This document shows positions 17,815 through 26,699 of a stretch of 64,000 bases of DNA, one piece after another. Below the pieces are notes generated by a model that worked only from the letters and a program-made list of their open reading frames with translations, was not told where the DNA came from and searched no databases. The translations under genes and the position numbers were made by a program. Each line of letters starts with the position of its first letter. Within the stretch, counting starts at the first letter, position 1. The DNA is from DASXAI01 sp963798445 (lineage in GTDB: Bacteria; Actinomycetota; Acidimicrobiia; Acidimicrobiales; Ilumatobacteraceae), in contig CAWCTH010000002.1 in assembly GCA_963798445.1 (NCBI GenBank), positions 806,001 through 870,000 on the forward strand, written 5' to 3'.

Positions 17815-18990
17815 ATGAGCTTTGCCCGCATCGAGGACGCCATCGCCGCGGTGGCGCGCGGCGAGATGGTGGTGGTCGTCGATGACGAGGACCGCGAGAA
17901 CGAGGGCGACCTCATCATGGCGGCCGAGTTCGCCACGCCTGAAGCGATCGCCTTCTTCCTGCACCACACGTCCGGCCTGATCTGCGTGTCCATCACCGGG
18001 GAGCGCGCCGCCGCGCTGGACCTCGGCCCGATGGTCCTGCGCAACACCGAGACCCAGCGCACCGCCTTCCTCGTGTCGGTCGACCTCCGCGACGTCACCA
18101 CCACCGGCATCTCCGCCTCGGACCGGGCCGCCACCATCCGGGGCCTCATCGACCCCTCGACCCAGCCCGACGATCTCCTGCGACCGGGCCACATCTTCCC
18201 GCTGCAGGCGCGCGAGGGCGGCGTGCTCAAGCGGGCCGGCCACACCGAGGCCACCGTCGACCTCGCCCGCCTCGCCGGCTGCCGACCCGCCGGGGTGCTG
18301 TGCGAGATCGTCGACGAGAGCAAGCACGGCATGGCCCGGCGCGCCGACCTGGAGACCTTCGCCGCCCGCCACGGGCTGTTCATGATCTCGATCGCCGAGC
18401 TCATCCGGTACCGGCGGCGCACCGAGCAACTGGTCGAGCGCGTCGACGAGTCCATCATCCCCACAGAGTGGGGACCGTTCCGGTGCGTGAGCTTCCGGAG
18501 CCGGCTCGACGGCGTGGAGCACCTGGCGTTCGTGCGCGGCGATGTGGCCGGCGTCGACGGCGTGCTCGTGCGGGTCCACAGCGAGTGCATCGCCGGCGAC
18601 GTGTTCGGGTCGCACCGCTGCGATTGCGGCCCGCAGCTGCGAGCCGCCCTGCGCCGCATCGCCCGCGAGGACCGCGGCGTCATCGTGTACCTGCGCGGCC
18701 AGGAAGGGCGCAGCATCGACGCCGGCCGCGAGGTTCCGCCCGGCGAGGTGGTGGCGGACAACCGCGAGTACGGCATCGGCGCCCAGATGCTGGTCGACCT
18801 CGGCGTGGAGTCGATGCGGCTCATGACCAACAACACGGCGAAGTACGGCGGCCTGGCCGGCTACGGCCTGTCGATCGTGGAGCGGGTCCCCATCGAGATC
18901 CCACCCAACCCGTACAACGAGCTGTACCTGCGAGCCAAGCGCGACCAGCTCGGCCATTTGCTGGCGGTGGACCCGTGGCCGACGACGTAA
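17815..18990 (+). CDS. ribBA: Bifunctional 3,4-dihydroxy-2-butanone-4-phosphate synthase / GTP cyclohydrolase II
   Basis: A 391-residue fusion that supplies both precursors of riboflavin. The N-terminal RibB part has VVVDDEDRENEGDL (metal-binding Glu), FHTSG-like HHTSGLICV and GHTEATVDLARLAG. The C-terminal RibA part has GDVFGSHRCDCGPQL (zinc cysteines), VIVYLRGQEGR and DNREYGIGAQMLVDLGV. ATG 17815 has GGGAGG about 12 bases upstream. It overlaps the ribH start. I found no FMN riboswitch in the 151 bases upstream. Confidence 0.97.
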   Translation: MSFARIEDAIAAVARGEMVVVVDDEDRENEGDLIMAAEFATPEAIAFFLHHTSGLICVSITGERAAALDLGPMVLRNTETQRTAFLVSVDLRDVTTTGISASDRAATIRGLIDPSTQPDDLLRPGHIFPLQAREGGVLKRAGHTEATVDLARLAGCRPAGVLCEIVDESKHGMARRADLETFAARHGLFMISIAELIRYRRRTEQLVERVDESIIPTEWGPFRCVSFRSRLDGVEHLAFVRGDVAGVDGVLVRVHSECIAGDVFGSHRCDCGPQLRAALRRIAREDRGVIVYLRGQEGRSIDAGREVPPGEVVADNREYGIGAQMLVDLGVESMRLMTNNTAKYGGLAGYGLSIVERVPIEIPPNPYNELYLRAKRDQLGHLLAVDPWPTT

Positions 18991-19469
18991 AGGCCGAGGA
19001 CCGCACCGAGCCCGTCCTCGACGGTGCGGGCCTGCGCATCGGTGTCGCCGCGAGCCGGTTCAACGACCACGTCACCCTGCGCCTGCTCGACGGTGTCCGC
19101 CGCGGCCTGGCCGCCGCCAGCGTGGCACCGGCCGACATCATCGAGGTGTGGGTGCCCGGTGCCTTCGAGCTGCCGCTGGCGGCCAGCGGGCTGGCGCGCA
19201 GCGGGCGGGTCGACGCCGTCGTGTGCATCGGCTGCGTGATCCGCGGCGAGACCGCCCACTTCAAGCACGTCGCCACCCAGTGCGCTACCGGCATTCAGCA
19301 GGTGTCGCTCACGACGGGCCTGCCGGTCATGTTCGGGGTCCTGACCGTCGAGTCGCTGCAGCAGGCGCAAGCGCGCAGCGAGCCGGCGGGCGGTCACAAC
19401 GTGGGCGAGGAAGCCGCCCTCGGTGCGGTCGAGATGGCGCGGCTGCTCCAGTCGCTGCGGCCAACCTGA
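18975..19469 (+). CDS. ribH: 6,7-dimethyl-8-ribityllumazine synthase
   Basis: Condenses the RibB and RibA/D/G products to lumazine, the penultimate riboflavin step; members assemble into capsids or pentamers. Family motifs: GVAASRFNDHVT, VWVPGAFELPLAA, CIGCVIRGETAHFKHV and HNVGEEAALGAVEM. The GTG at 18975 lies inside the 3' end of ribBA (16-base overlap), so the two are translationally coupled. Length of 164 is usual. ribE and ribD are not in this window. Confidence 0.95.
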   Translation: MADDVKAEDRTEPVLDGAGLRIGVAASRFNDHVTLRLLDGVRRGLAAASVAPADIIEVWVPGAFELPLAASGLARSGRVDAVVCIGCVIRGETAHFKHVATQCATGIQQVSLTTGLPVMFGVLTVESLQQAQARSEPAGGHNVGEEAALGAVEMARLLQSLRPT

Positions 19470-19522
19470 CCGCGCCGGCGACGGACCGCTACGGTGCCGC
19501 GAGCACTGACGTAGGGGGCCTC

Positions 19523-21085
19523 ATGACCGACCGGTGGCAGATGTATTCGGCGGCGACGACGGAGGTCGCGTCCGGCTGGAAGCTCGAGACCGTGACGCCG
19601 CCCAGCCGGCTCGGCGGCAGCAACGGCATGACCCTCGGCCCCGACGGCCGCCTGTACGTCACCCAGGTGTTCGGGTCGCAGGTGACCGCCATCGACATCG
19701 ACACCGGCGACCACGAGGTCTTCTCCCCCTTGGGCGGCGGCATCGTGGCCCCCGACGACGGCATCTTCGGTGCCGACGGCACCTTCTACGCCACCGAGCC
19801 GTTCACCGGCAGCGTGACCGCTCGCAACCCCGACGGCACCTACCGCGTCGTCCACACCGACCTGCCGGGAGCCAACGGCGTGACCATGGATCACGCCGGC
19901 CGCCGCCTCTTCGTCGACGAGTTCCGCCCGGGCGGTCGCCTCATGGAGCTGAATCCGGCAGGTGGCGCCGCGCCGCAGTTCCTCATGGAAGACCTGAACG
20001 GTCCGAACGCACCGTCGATGGGTCCCGACGGACGCATCTACTTCCCGCAGGTGTTCGCCAACGAGATCTGGGTGTACGACCTCGAGGCCGGTCGGGGCCA
20101 GCTGCTGTTCGACGACCTGAGCGTGCCGACGGCGGTGAAGTTCGACTCACGTGGCCGCATCGTGGTGTCCGAGTCGGGCACCGGCCACATCACCGCCATC
20201 GACGTGCAGACCGGCCGGCGCGAGACGCTCGCCGAAGTGCCCACGGGGGTCGACAACGTCTCCGTCGGGGCCGATGACCGCATCTTCGTGTCGCACTACG
20301 TGAACGGGCGCGTCGCCGAGGAGACCGGCAACCAGCACCGGATCCTCTCGGAGCCGGGCCTCCTCGGCCCCCACGGCCTGGCCATCGGGCGCGACGGCAA
20401 CCTCCTGCTGGCCGACGGGCTCAGCGTGGCCGCGGTGAACGCCGCCGGCGCCATCGAACGCGTGCTCACGTTGCTCATCGAGCTGCACACGCTGGCCCTC
20501 GGGGTGAGCCCGTTGGGCGACGACCTCGCCGTCCTCGCCGTCACCGGTGAGATCCTCCTGTACCGCCAAGGCACCACCGAGCCCGCCGTCTTGGTGGGCG
20601 GCCTCGACGCGCCGACGGCCATGGTGGCCGACGGGTCGAGCAGCGTGCTGGTGGTGGAGCGCGGCGCCGGCAGGATCCTGCGCATCGACGCCGACGGTCG
20701 CACCGACGTCATCGCGACGGGCATGCGCGGCCCGAACGCGGTGGCCCGCGACGACGTGGGCTCCCTGTTCGTGAGCCAGAGCGCCATCGTGGAGGTCCTC
20801 CACAAGGACGGTTCGCGCCGCGGCGCCATCGAAGGGTTCAGCGACGCGCAGGGCATGGCCGCCTCGGGAGGCACGTTGCTGGTGGCCGATGTCAGCACGC
20901 ACGAGCTCGTGGCCGTCGACATCGACAGCGGCACGCGCGAGGTCGTGGTGACCGGCGCGCCCATCGGCCAGCCGGTCGCCGGTCTGGTCCCGGCCGCGTT
21001 CTGCTCGATCTGCCCCGACGGCTCCGGTGGGTTCTACGTGGGCGCCAACGGCGACGGCAGCGTGCGCCGCCTGAGTCGCCGCTGA
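19523..21085 (+). CDS. SMP-30/gluconolactonase-like beta-propeller protein
   Basis: A 520-residue protein built from repeated four-strand units such as NGMTLGPDGRLYVTQVFG, GVTMDHAGRRLFVDEF, NAPSMGPDGRIYFPQVF and PTAVKFDSRGRIVVSESG, continuing in a second half (GPHGLAIGRDGNLLLADG, TAMVADGSSSVLVVERG). It looks like two propellers or one long one. No signal peptide is visible, unlike many relatives. ATG 19523 follows an AGGGGG ribosome site. The function of such proteins is varied (lactonase, strictosidine-synthase-like, scaffolds); none can be assigned here. Confidence 0.75.
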   Translation: MTDRWQMYSAATTEVASGWKLETVTPPSRLGGSNGMTLGPDGRLYVTQVFGSQVTAIDIDTGDHEVFSPLGGGIVAPDDGIFGADGTFYATEPFTGSVTARNPDGTYRVVHTDLPGANGVTMDHAGRRLFVDEFRPGGRLMELNPAGGAAPQFLMEDLNGPNAPSMGPDGRIYFPQVFANEIWVYDLEAGRGQLLFDDLSVPTAVKFDSRGRIVVSESGTGHITAIDVQTGRRETLAEVPTGVDNVSVGADDRIFVSHYVNGRVAEETGNQHRILSEPGLLGPHGLAIGRDGNLLLADGLSVAAVNAAGAIERVLTLLIELHTLALGVSPLGDDLAVLAVTGEILLYRQGTTEPAVLVGGLDAPTAMVADGSSSVLVVERGAGRILRIDADGRTDVIATGMRGPNAVARDDVGSLFVSQSAIVEVLHKDGSRRGAIEGFSDAQGMAASGGTLLVADVSTHELVAVDIDSGTREVVVTGAPIGQPVAGLVPAAFCSICPDGSGGFYVGANGDGSVRRLSRR

Positions 21086-21097
21086 GCCGAGGTCGCC

Positions 21098-21117
21098 GCT
21101 GACGCTCGCGCGTCAGC
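21098..21117. terminator. Bidirectional terminator-like hairpin
   Basis: Perfect 8-bp stem GCTGACGC / GCGTCAGC with loop TCGC, lying between two convergent genes and overlapping the stop codon of the monooxygenase. There is no T-run, as is frequent in high-GC actinobacteria. Confidence 0.55.
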
Positions 21118-23014
21118 CCCGCTTCTCGAGCACGAACTCCGAGAGGTCGGCGTGGCGCGTCCGCTCGAACAGGTCGACGTTGCGGAACGGGAAGTTCACC
21201 ACGATGCGGCCGCGCGCGTTGCGGTAGTACGTCGACATGCCCGGATGAGTCCACACCATGTTCTCGTGGGCCCGATCCACGTCTTCGTTGTAGACGTCGT
21301 GGACGTCCTTGCGGCATTCCACCGCGCCGATGTCCTCGGTGATCATCTGGCGCAGGACATCCATGATGTAGCGCATCTGCATCTCCACGACGAAGATGAG
21401 GCTGCCGCCGTGGCCGGGTTGGGTGTTCGGCCCGTACAGGCAGAAGAAGTTGGGGAAGTCGGGCACGGCGAGGCCGAGGTAGGCCCGGGCGTCGTCGTCG
21501 TCCCACACCTCGCGCAGGCTGCGCCCGGACCGACCGCGCGCCTCGAACGACGTGAGGAACCGGATGACGTCGAACCCGGTGGCGATCACCAGGACGTCGG
21601 CCTCGTACTCGGTGCCGTCGGCGGTGATGATGCGATCGGCGGCGATCTCGGCGATCGGGTCGGCGACCAGTTCGACGCGCTCGTTGGTGAGCATGCGGTA
21701 CCAGCCGTTGTCCATGAGCATGCGCTTGCCGAAGGGCGGGTACGTGGGCACGACCTTGTCGAGCAGGTCGGTGCGGTCGCCGACCTCCGCCACGATGTAC
21801 TGGGTGAAGTACTCACGATGGCTGTCGTTGATGGCGTTCAGCGACCGGTCCGGATGCACCCACGTGGGGTCCTTCTGCAACGCGGGATAGATGCGGTCGT
21901 TGAAGGTCCAGCCGAGCCGCACCCGGTACCAGGACTGGTAGATCGGCATCTCGCGCAGCAGGAAGCGCAGCGACTCGGGCACCTCCTTGCGGAACTGCTC
22001 GAACGGCGCCGCCCAGTGCGGCGAGCGCTGGAAGATGGTGAGCGACGCCACGACGTCCTGGATCTCCGGACCGATCTGCATGGCGCTGGCACCGTTGCCG
22101 ATGATGGCGACGCGCTTGGCGGTCAGGTCGAGATCGGTCGGCCACTGGGCGGTATGGAACGACGGGCCCTCGAAGCGTTCCAGTCCCTCGATGTCGGGGA
22201 ACTTGAGCGGGTTGAAGATGCCCGTGCCGCTGATCACCACGTTGGGGTGCAGCGTCTCGAAGGCCCCGTCGGGCCCGCGCACGGTTACCGCCCAGCCCTG
22301 CACCGCTTCCTCGTACTCGGCCGAGAGCACCTCGGTACCGAAGCGAATGCGGGAGCGAAGGCCGAACGAGTCGGCCACGTGCTCCAGGTACGAGTGCAGC
22401 TCGTCGCGGAGTGCGAAGTACTTGGACCAGTCGTAGGTGATGAACGAGAACGAGTAGAGGTGGTTGGGCGTGTCGACGCCGGCACCGGGGTAGCGGTTGT
22501 CCAGCCAGGTGCCACCCACGGTGTCGTTCTTCTCGACGATCACGAACGGGATGCCCGCTTGTTGCAGGTTCACCGCCGCGCACAGCCCCGACACACCGGC
22601 ACCGATGATGACCACGTGGAAGCCCTCGGGCACGTTCAGCGGCTCCGCATCCACGACTTCGGGTAGCCGCTGACCGAGCTGGGCGGCGATCATGGGCCCG
22701 TACTCCATCGGCACCTGCTCGCCCATCGCGCAGCTCAGCATCTCGACGAGCAGCTCGGGCGACGGCGTGGGAATGGCCACCGGCCGGCCTTCACGCCATG
22801 CCACGATGGCTTCCAGCGCCGCCTCGCGGATCTCCTGCTGAATGGCCTCCGGCAGACCACCGGTGTCGTTGTCGCCCATGCCCCGGGCGCGCGACGGCGT
22901 GTAAGGAGGCTCCATCCAGTGGCGCTCACCGGTCAGCTGCACCAGCACCATCAGCAAGGTGGGGATGTTGGCGATGGCGACGGCCTCGCCGAACTGCTGC
23001 CGTTCGTCGACCAT
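21113..23014 (-). CDS. Baeyer-Villiger-type flavin monooxygenase
   Basis: A 633-residue NAD(P)H-dependent FAD monooxygenase that inserts oxygen beside a ketone. FAD-binding GAGVSG is at residues 138-143, the Baeyer-Villiger fingerprint FEGPSFHTAQW at 281-291, and the NADPH-binding GNGASAM soon after. An unusual N-terminal extension of about 130 residues, helical and without a known motif, precedes the FAD domain. Such extensions are known in some BVMO subgroups (steroid or cyclic-ketone type). It starts 2 bases after the acyl-CoA dehydrogenase stop and is probably in one operon with it. Confidence 0.88.
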   Translation of the reverse strand: MVDERQQFGEAVAIANIPTLLMVLVQLTGERHWMEPPYTPSRARGMGDNDTGGLPEAIQQEIREAALEAIVAWREGRPVAIPTPSPELLVEMLSCAMGEQVPMEYGPMIAAQLGQRLPEVVDAEPLNVPEGFHVVIIGAGVSGLCAAVNLQQAGIPFVIVEKNDTVGGTWLDNRYPGAGVDTPNHLYSFSFITYDWSKYFALRDELHSYLEHVADSFGLRSRIRFGTEVLSAEYEEAVQGWAVTVRGPDGAFETLHPNVVISGTGIFNPLKFPDIEGLERFEGPSFHTAQWPTDLDLTAKRVAIIGNGASAMQIGPEIQDVVASLTIFQRSPHWAAPFEQFRKEVPESLRFLLREMPIYQSWYRVRLGWTFNDRIYPALQKDPTWVHPDRSLNAINDSHREYFTQYIVAEVGDRTDLLDKVVPTYPPFGKRMLMDNGWYRMLTNERVELVADPIAEIAADRIITADGTEYEADVLVIATGFDVIRFLTSFEARGRSGRSLREVWDDDDARAYLGLAVPDFPNFFCLYGPNTQPGHGGSLIFVVEMQMRYIMDVLRQMITEDIGAVECRKDVHDVYNEDVDRAHENMVWTHPGMSTYYRNARGRIVVNFPFRNVDLFERTRHADLSEFVLEKRG

Positions 23015-23016
23015 GG

Positions 23017-24315
23017 TCACGACCAGGGAGCGCGATCTTTGTAGTTCCGCAGGAGGTTGCGGGCCACGACCATTTTGTGCACCTCGTCGGGTCCGTCGTA
23101 GATGCGGCCGTAGCGCGCCTCGCGGTACATCTTGTCGAGAGGCGTGTCGCTGGTGACACCCATCGCCCCGTGGACCTGCACCGCACGGTCGATCACGTTG
23201 TGCAACATCGTTGCGCCGTGGAACTTGATGAGGCTGATCTCGACGCGAGCCTCGGACCCGGAGTCCATGGCCCGCGCCGCGTCGAGCGTCATCAAGCGCG
23301 CCCCCTGGATCTCGGCGGCGGACTCGGCGACCATCTCCTGGATGACGCCCTTCTCGGCCAGCATGGAGCCGTGGGCGTAGCGCGTGAGCGCCCGATCGCA
23401 CATCAGCTCGAAGGCCCGCTGCGCCTGACCCAGCCAGCGCATGCAGTGGAAGATGCGGCCTGGGCCGAGACGCTTCTGGCTGATGAGGAAGCCCTCACCG
23501 CGGTTGCCCAGGAGGTTCGACACCGGAACGCGCACGTTGTCGTACACGACCTCGCAGTGCTGACCACCGACGTGACCCATCGTGGGCACAGCGCGCTGGA
23601 TGAGGTAGCCGGGCGTGTCCGTCGGGACGATGATGGAGCTGAACTGCATGTGCTTCTCGGCGTCGGGCTCGGTCTTGGCGAAGACCGTGGTGAAGGCGGC
23701 GCGCGAGGCGCCCGACGTGAACCACTTGTGGCCGTTGATGACCCATTCGTCACCGTCGAGGTAGGCCGTGGTCTTCATCTGCGTGGGGTCGCTGCCCGCG
23801 ACCTCGGGCTCGGTGAGGCCGACCGACGGGTACACGTCGCCGGCGACGAGCGGCTTCAGGAACCGCTCCCGCTGCGCCGGGCTGGCGTACAGGTGCATCA
23901 TGATGGAGTCCTGCATGCTGGCCGAGCCGACGGCCATCGAGCCGTACTCCGACCGGCCGATGATCTCGTTGAGGTACACGAAGTCCATGAACGGCAGACC
24001 GCCGCCGCCGATCTCGGCGGGGTGACCGAGGGCCCACAGCCCCCGTTCCTTGGCTTCGGCCTTCAGGTCGGCGGCGAGGCCGCTCGAGCGCCGGCTGGCC
24101 GAGTCTCCGGGGCCGCGCACACCACGCGACACATCGTCGCCACGGGCTTCGGCCGCCTCGTACAGCTCCAGCGGCAGCCCGGTGTCGGGGTGGAAACCGT
24201 GCTCGCTCAGGCGGTCCAGCTCCGGCTCCGCCTTAAATACGACGTTGTCGATGAAGTCCTTCATGCGGGCCCGAAGCTCGCGGACCTCGTCGCTCATGCC
24301 GATTGCCTGTGCCAT
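23017..24315 (-). CDS. Acyl-CoA dehydrogenase
   Basis: A 432-residue FAD-dependent dehydrogenase. Typical blocks are GLTEPEVAGSDPTQMKT, DGDEWVINGHKWFTSGA, VPVSNLLGNRGEGF, then QVHGAMGVTSDTPL and YDGPDEVHKMVVAR. The catalytic base is expected in the GPDEVH region, where related enzymes carry Glu; this matches the long-chain/ACAD-10-like pattern. Upstream neighbour is a class C serine hydrolase, downstream the BVMO. Together they fit degradation of a cyclic or branched carboxylic acid. Confidence 0.9.
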   Translation of the reverse strand: MAQAIGMSDEVRELRARMKDFIDNVVFKAEPELDRLSEHGFHPDTGLPLELYEAAEARGDDVSRGVRGPGDSASRRSSGLAADLKAEAKERGLWALGHPAEIGGGGLPFMDFVYLNEIIGRSEYGSMAVGSASMQDSIMMHLYASPAQRERFLKPLVAGDVYPSVGLTEPEVAGSDPTQMKTTAYLDGDEWVINGHKWFTSGASRAAFTTVFAKTEPDAEKHMQFSSIIVPTDTPGYLIQRAVPTMGHVGGQHCEVVYDNVRVPVSNLLGNRGEGFLISQKRLGPGRIFHCMRWLGQAQRAFELMCDRALTRYAHGSMLAEKGVIQEMVAESAAEIQGARLMTLDAARAMDSGSEARVEISLIKFHGATMLHNVIDRAVQVHGAMGVTSDTPLDKMYREARYGRIYDGPDEVHKMVVARNLLRNYKDRAPWS

Positions 24316-24344
24316 CGTGCCCCCAGGGTTGTCTTTCGGTGACC

Positions 24345-25364
24345 TTATTCCGTGAGGGCCGCGATGCTCGCAGCGACGGGCCACGTGCCGTCGGACGTGT
24401 TGGACACCACCGTGTACGTCAGGAGCGAGACGGGGTCGTGGAACGATCGGAACGAGACACCGGCGTCGTAGCCCTCGGCCATGACGCCCGTGCCCGTGCC
24501 GGCGAGCCAGAAGCCCAAGCCGTAGCGCCGTGCCGGCATGCTCCCCTCGGGCGGCACCTCGCTGCGCGGTGCCACCATCGCCGCCACCCATTCCGGCGCC
24601 ACGATCTGCCCGGCGAACAGCGCGCGCCAGAACGCGTGGAAGTCGGCCACCGTCGAGTAGATCCCACCGTCGCCGGAGCCGAGCACCGGAAGGTGGAGCA
24701 GGTTCGTCCTCGACACACCGTCGATGGGGAGGTAGCCCACGGCGACGCCGGCCGTCGGCTCGTCGGAGCGAAGGAACGACGTATGCGTCATGCCCGCCGG
24801 CGCGCACACCCGTCGGTGCACCAGCTCGGCGAAGGGCACGCCACTGGCGCGCTCCGCGATGAGGGCGAGCACCACGAAGCCGCCGTTGCAGTAGGAGAAG
24901 CGCTGGCCCGCTTCGAACTTGGGTACGTGTCCACCGAGCACGCTGAGGTAGCGCTCGGTCGAGTTGAGCTGGTGCACAGGCACCGGCAGGACGTAGTCGG
25001 TGATGGCCAAGTCCTCGTTGTCCTCGTCGACGTAGTCGCCGATGCCCGAGCGGTGCGACAGCAGGTGCTCGACGGTCACGCCGTCGCCGATGAGTGGCAG
25101 GTCGTCGCCCAGCACCGATCGGGCCGGCGTCGACAACGCCAGCACGCCCTCGTCGATGAGGCTCACGACCGTGAGCGCGGTCAGGGCCTTCACGCCGCTG
25201 GCGATGGCGAACACGGTGTCGACCGTGTTGGGCACCGCCGCGGCGCGGTTGGCCAACCCGTAGGCGGCGGCGAGCTCGATCGTGAGACCACGGTCGACGC
25301 GCACCGCGCCCGAGAACCCATGCTCGTGGGCGACCTGATCGACGGCATCGCGCAACGCAGTCAT
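24345..25364 (-). CDS. Serine hydrolase of the beta-lactamase class C / esterase family
   Basis: A 339-residue penicillin-binding-protein-like hydrolase. The nucleophile motif SxxK is ASGVKAL, the YxN motif is SYCNGG, and HRSGIGDY is typical of the family. No signal peptide is seen, so a cytosolic esterase is more likely than a secreted beta-lactamase. ATG 25364 is preceded by an in-frame GTG. It sits 29 bases upstream of the acyl-CoA dehydrogenase and may head that operon. Confidence 0.85.
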   Translation of the reverse strand: MTALRDAVDQVAHEHGFSGAVRVDRGLTIELAAAYGLANRAAAVPNTVDTVFAIASGVKALTALTVVSLIDEGVLALSTPARSVLGDDLPLIGDGVTVEHLLSHRSGIGDYVDEDNEDLAITDYVLPVPVHQLNSTERYLSVLGGHVPKFEAGQRFSYCNGGFVVLALIAERASGVPFAELVHRRVCAPAGMTHTSFLRSDEPTAGVAVGYLPIDGVSRTNLLHLPVLGSGDGGIYSTVADFHAFWRALFAGQIVAPEWVAAMVAPRSEVPPEGSMPARRYGLGFWLAGTGTGVMAEGYDAGVSFRSFHDPVSLLTYTVVSNTSDGTWPVAASIAALTE

Positions 25365-25456
25365 CACCGGCAGCGTACGTAGGCGGAGGTCGCGGGTGGT
25401 GCGGCTCGGTTACATCCGCGCGATGCTGCACCCGACCCGCAGCGAAAGGAGAGCCC

Positions 25457-26668
25457 GTGGCCGCACCGCTCGACGACGTGACCGTGATCGAGGTCGACAG
25501 CTGGATGGCGGCACCGAGCGCAGGCGCCATGCTGGCTGACCTGGGGGCGACGGTGATCAAGGTCGAACCGCTGGGCGGCGACCCGATGCGCTCACTCAGC
25601 CGTCCGGCCAAGATCGACGGGCCGCTGCGGGGCTACGACTTCAGCTTCGACGTCGACAACCGGGGCAAGCGCTCCATTGCCGTGGCTCTCGACACCGACG
25701 AGGGCGCCGCCATCGTGCGCAGCCTGTGTCGCACCGCCGACGTGTTCATGTGCAACCTCATCGCGCCCCGTCAAGAGCGCTTCGGCCTCGACCCGAAGAG
25801 CCTGTTCAAGGAGAACCCGCGGCTCGTCCATGCCACGCTCACGGGTTACGGCACGGGCGGACCGGAGGCGTGGCGACCCGGCTACGACGTGACCGCCTTC
25901 TTCGGGCGCTCGGGCCTCTACGACGCCATGCGGGAGGGCGACGACGGTGACGTCCCCATGGCTCGCCCGGCGCAGGGCGACCACACCACGGGTCTGGCCC
26001 TGTTCGGCGCCATCCTGGCGGCGCTGCGCATGGCCGAGCGCACCGGCGAGGGCCAAGTGGTGGAGACGTCGCTGTTCGAGACGGCGATCTGGACGCAGGC
26101 GACCGACTTCGCCGTGACCGCCGTCGACAAGGCGCCGGTGCGCCGCCGCCGCCGCCACGAGATGCTGGTGCCCACGTCGAACCGCTACCCCTGTGGGGAC
26201 GGCAAGTGGCTCGTGATGAACATGCCCGAAGAGGCGGCGTGGGTGAAGCTGTGCAAGGTGTTGGACCGCACCGAGTGGCTGGCCGACGAGCGCTACGCCA
26301 CCAAGAAGGGCCGCTTCGACCACATGGCCGAGATCGTGCGGGCCATCGACGACGCCCTCGCCGTGAAGACCCGCGACGAGTGGGGTGAGATCTTCGACCA
26401 GAACGGCCTCATCTGGGGCCCCGTCCTCGGTCTCCACGAGGTCGCCAGCGACACGCAGGCCGAGGCGCTCGGGCTGTTCCCAACCGTCCAGCACCCCGAA
26501 CTGGGCCCCTACCGCACCGTCGCCATGCCGATGCGTTTCCACACCGCCGACGTGGGGCCTCGAGGGCCGGCACCGCAACTCGGCGACGACACCCTGCGCG
26601 TGCTGGCCGGCGCCGGTTTCACCGACGAGAACATCGCCGACCTGGCTGCCCGGGGCATCGTGATCTGA
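25457..26668 (+). CDS. CaiB/BaiF family CoA transferase
   Basis: A 403-residue formyl-CoA-transferase-type enzyme. It has DVTVIEVDSWMAAPSAGAML, GATVIKVEPLGGDP, RGKRSIAVALDT, TGYGTGGPEA and the RPAQGDHTTGLALFGAILAA active-site region, with the likely catalytic Asp in QGDHTTG. GTG 25457 has a clear AAAGGAG ribosome site. Divergent from the hydrolase/acyl-CoA dehydrogenase/BVMO set, it may activate the same acid substrate. Confidence 0.9.
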   Translation: MAAPLDDVTVIEVDSWMAAPSAGAMLADLGATVIKVEPLGGDPMRSLSRPAKIDGPLRGYDFSFDVDNRGKRSIAVALDTDEGAAIVRSLCRTADVFMCNLIAPRQERFGLDPKSLFKENPRLVHATLTGYGTGGPEAWRPGYDVTAFFGRSGLYDAMREGDDGDVPMARPAQGDHTTGLALFGAILAALRMAERTGEGQVVETSLFETAIWTQATDFAVTAVDKAPVRRRRRHEMLVPTSNRYPCGDGKWLVMNMPEEAAWVKLCKVLDRTEWLADERYATKKGRFDHMAEIVRAIDDALAVKTRDEWGEIFDQNGLIWGPVLGLHEVASDTQAEALGLFPTVQHPELGPYRTVAMPMRFHTADVGPRGPAPQLGDDTLRVLAGAGFTDENIADLAARGIVI

Positions 26669-26685
26669 ACGCACGTCGCGGTGTG

Positions 26686-26699
26686 CGAACATGTGTTCG
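26686..26699. promoter_or_regulatory. LexA box (SOS operator) on dinB
   Basis: CGAACATGTGTTCG is a perfect palindrome and fits the Gram-positive/actinobacterial SOS box CGAAC-N4-GTTCG exactly. Its last base is the first base of the dinB GTG start, so LexA binding would cover the start and the transcript may be leaderless. Confidence 0.85.
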
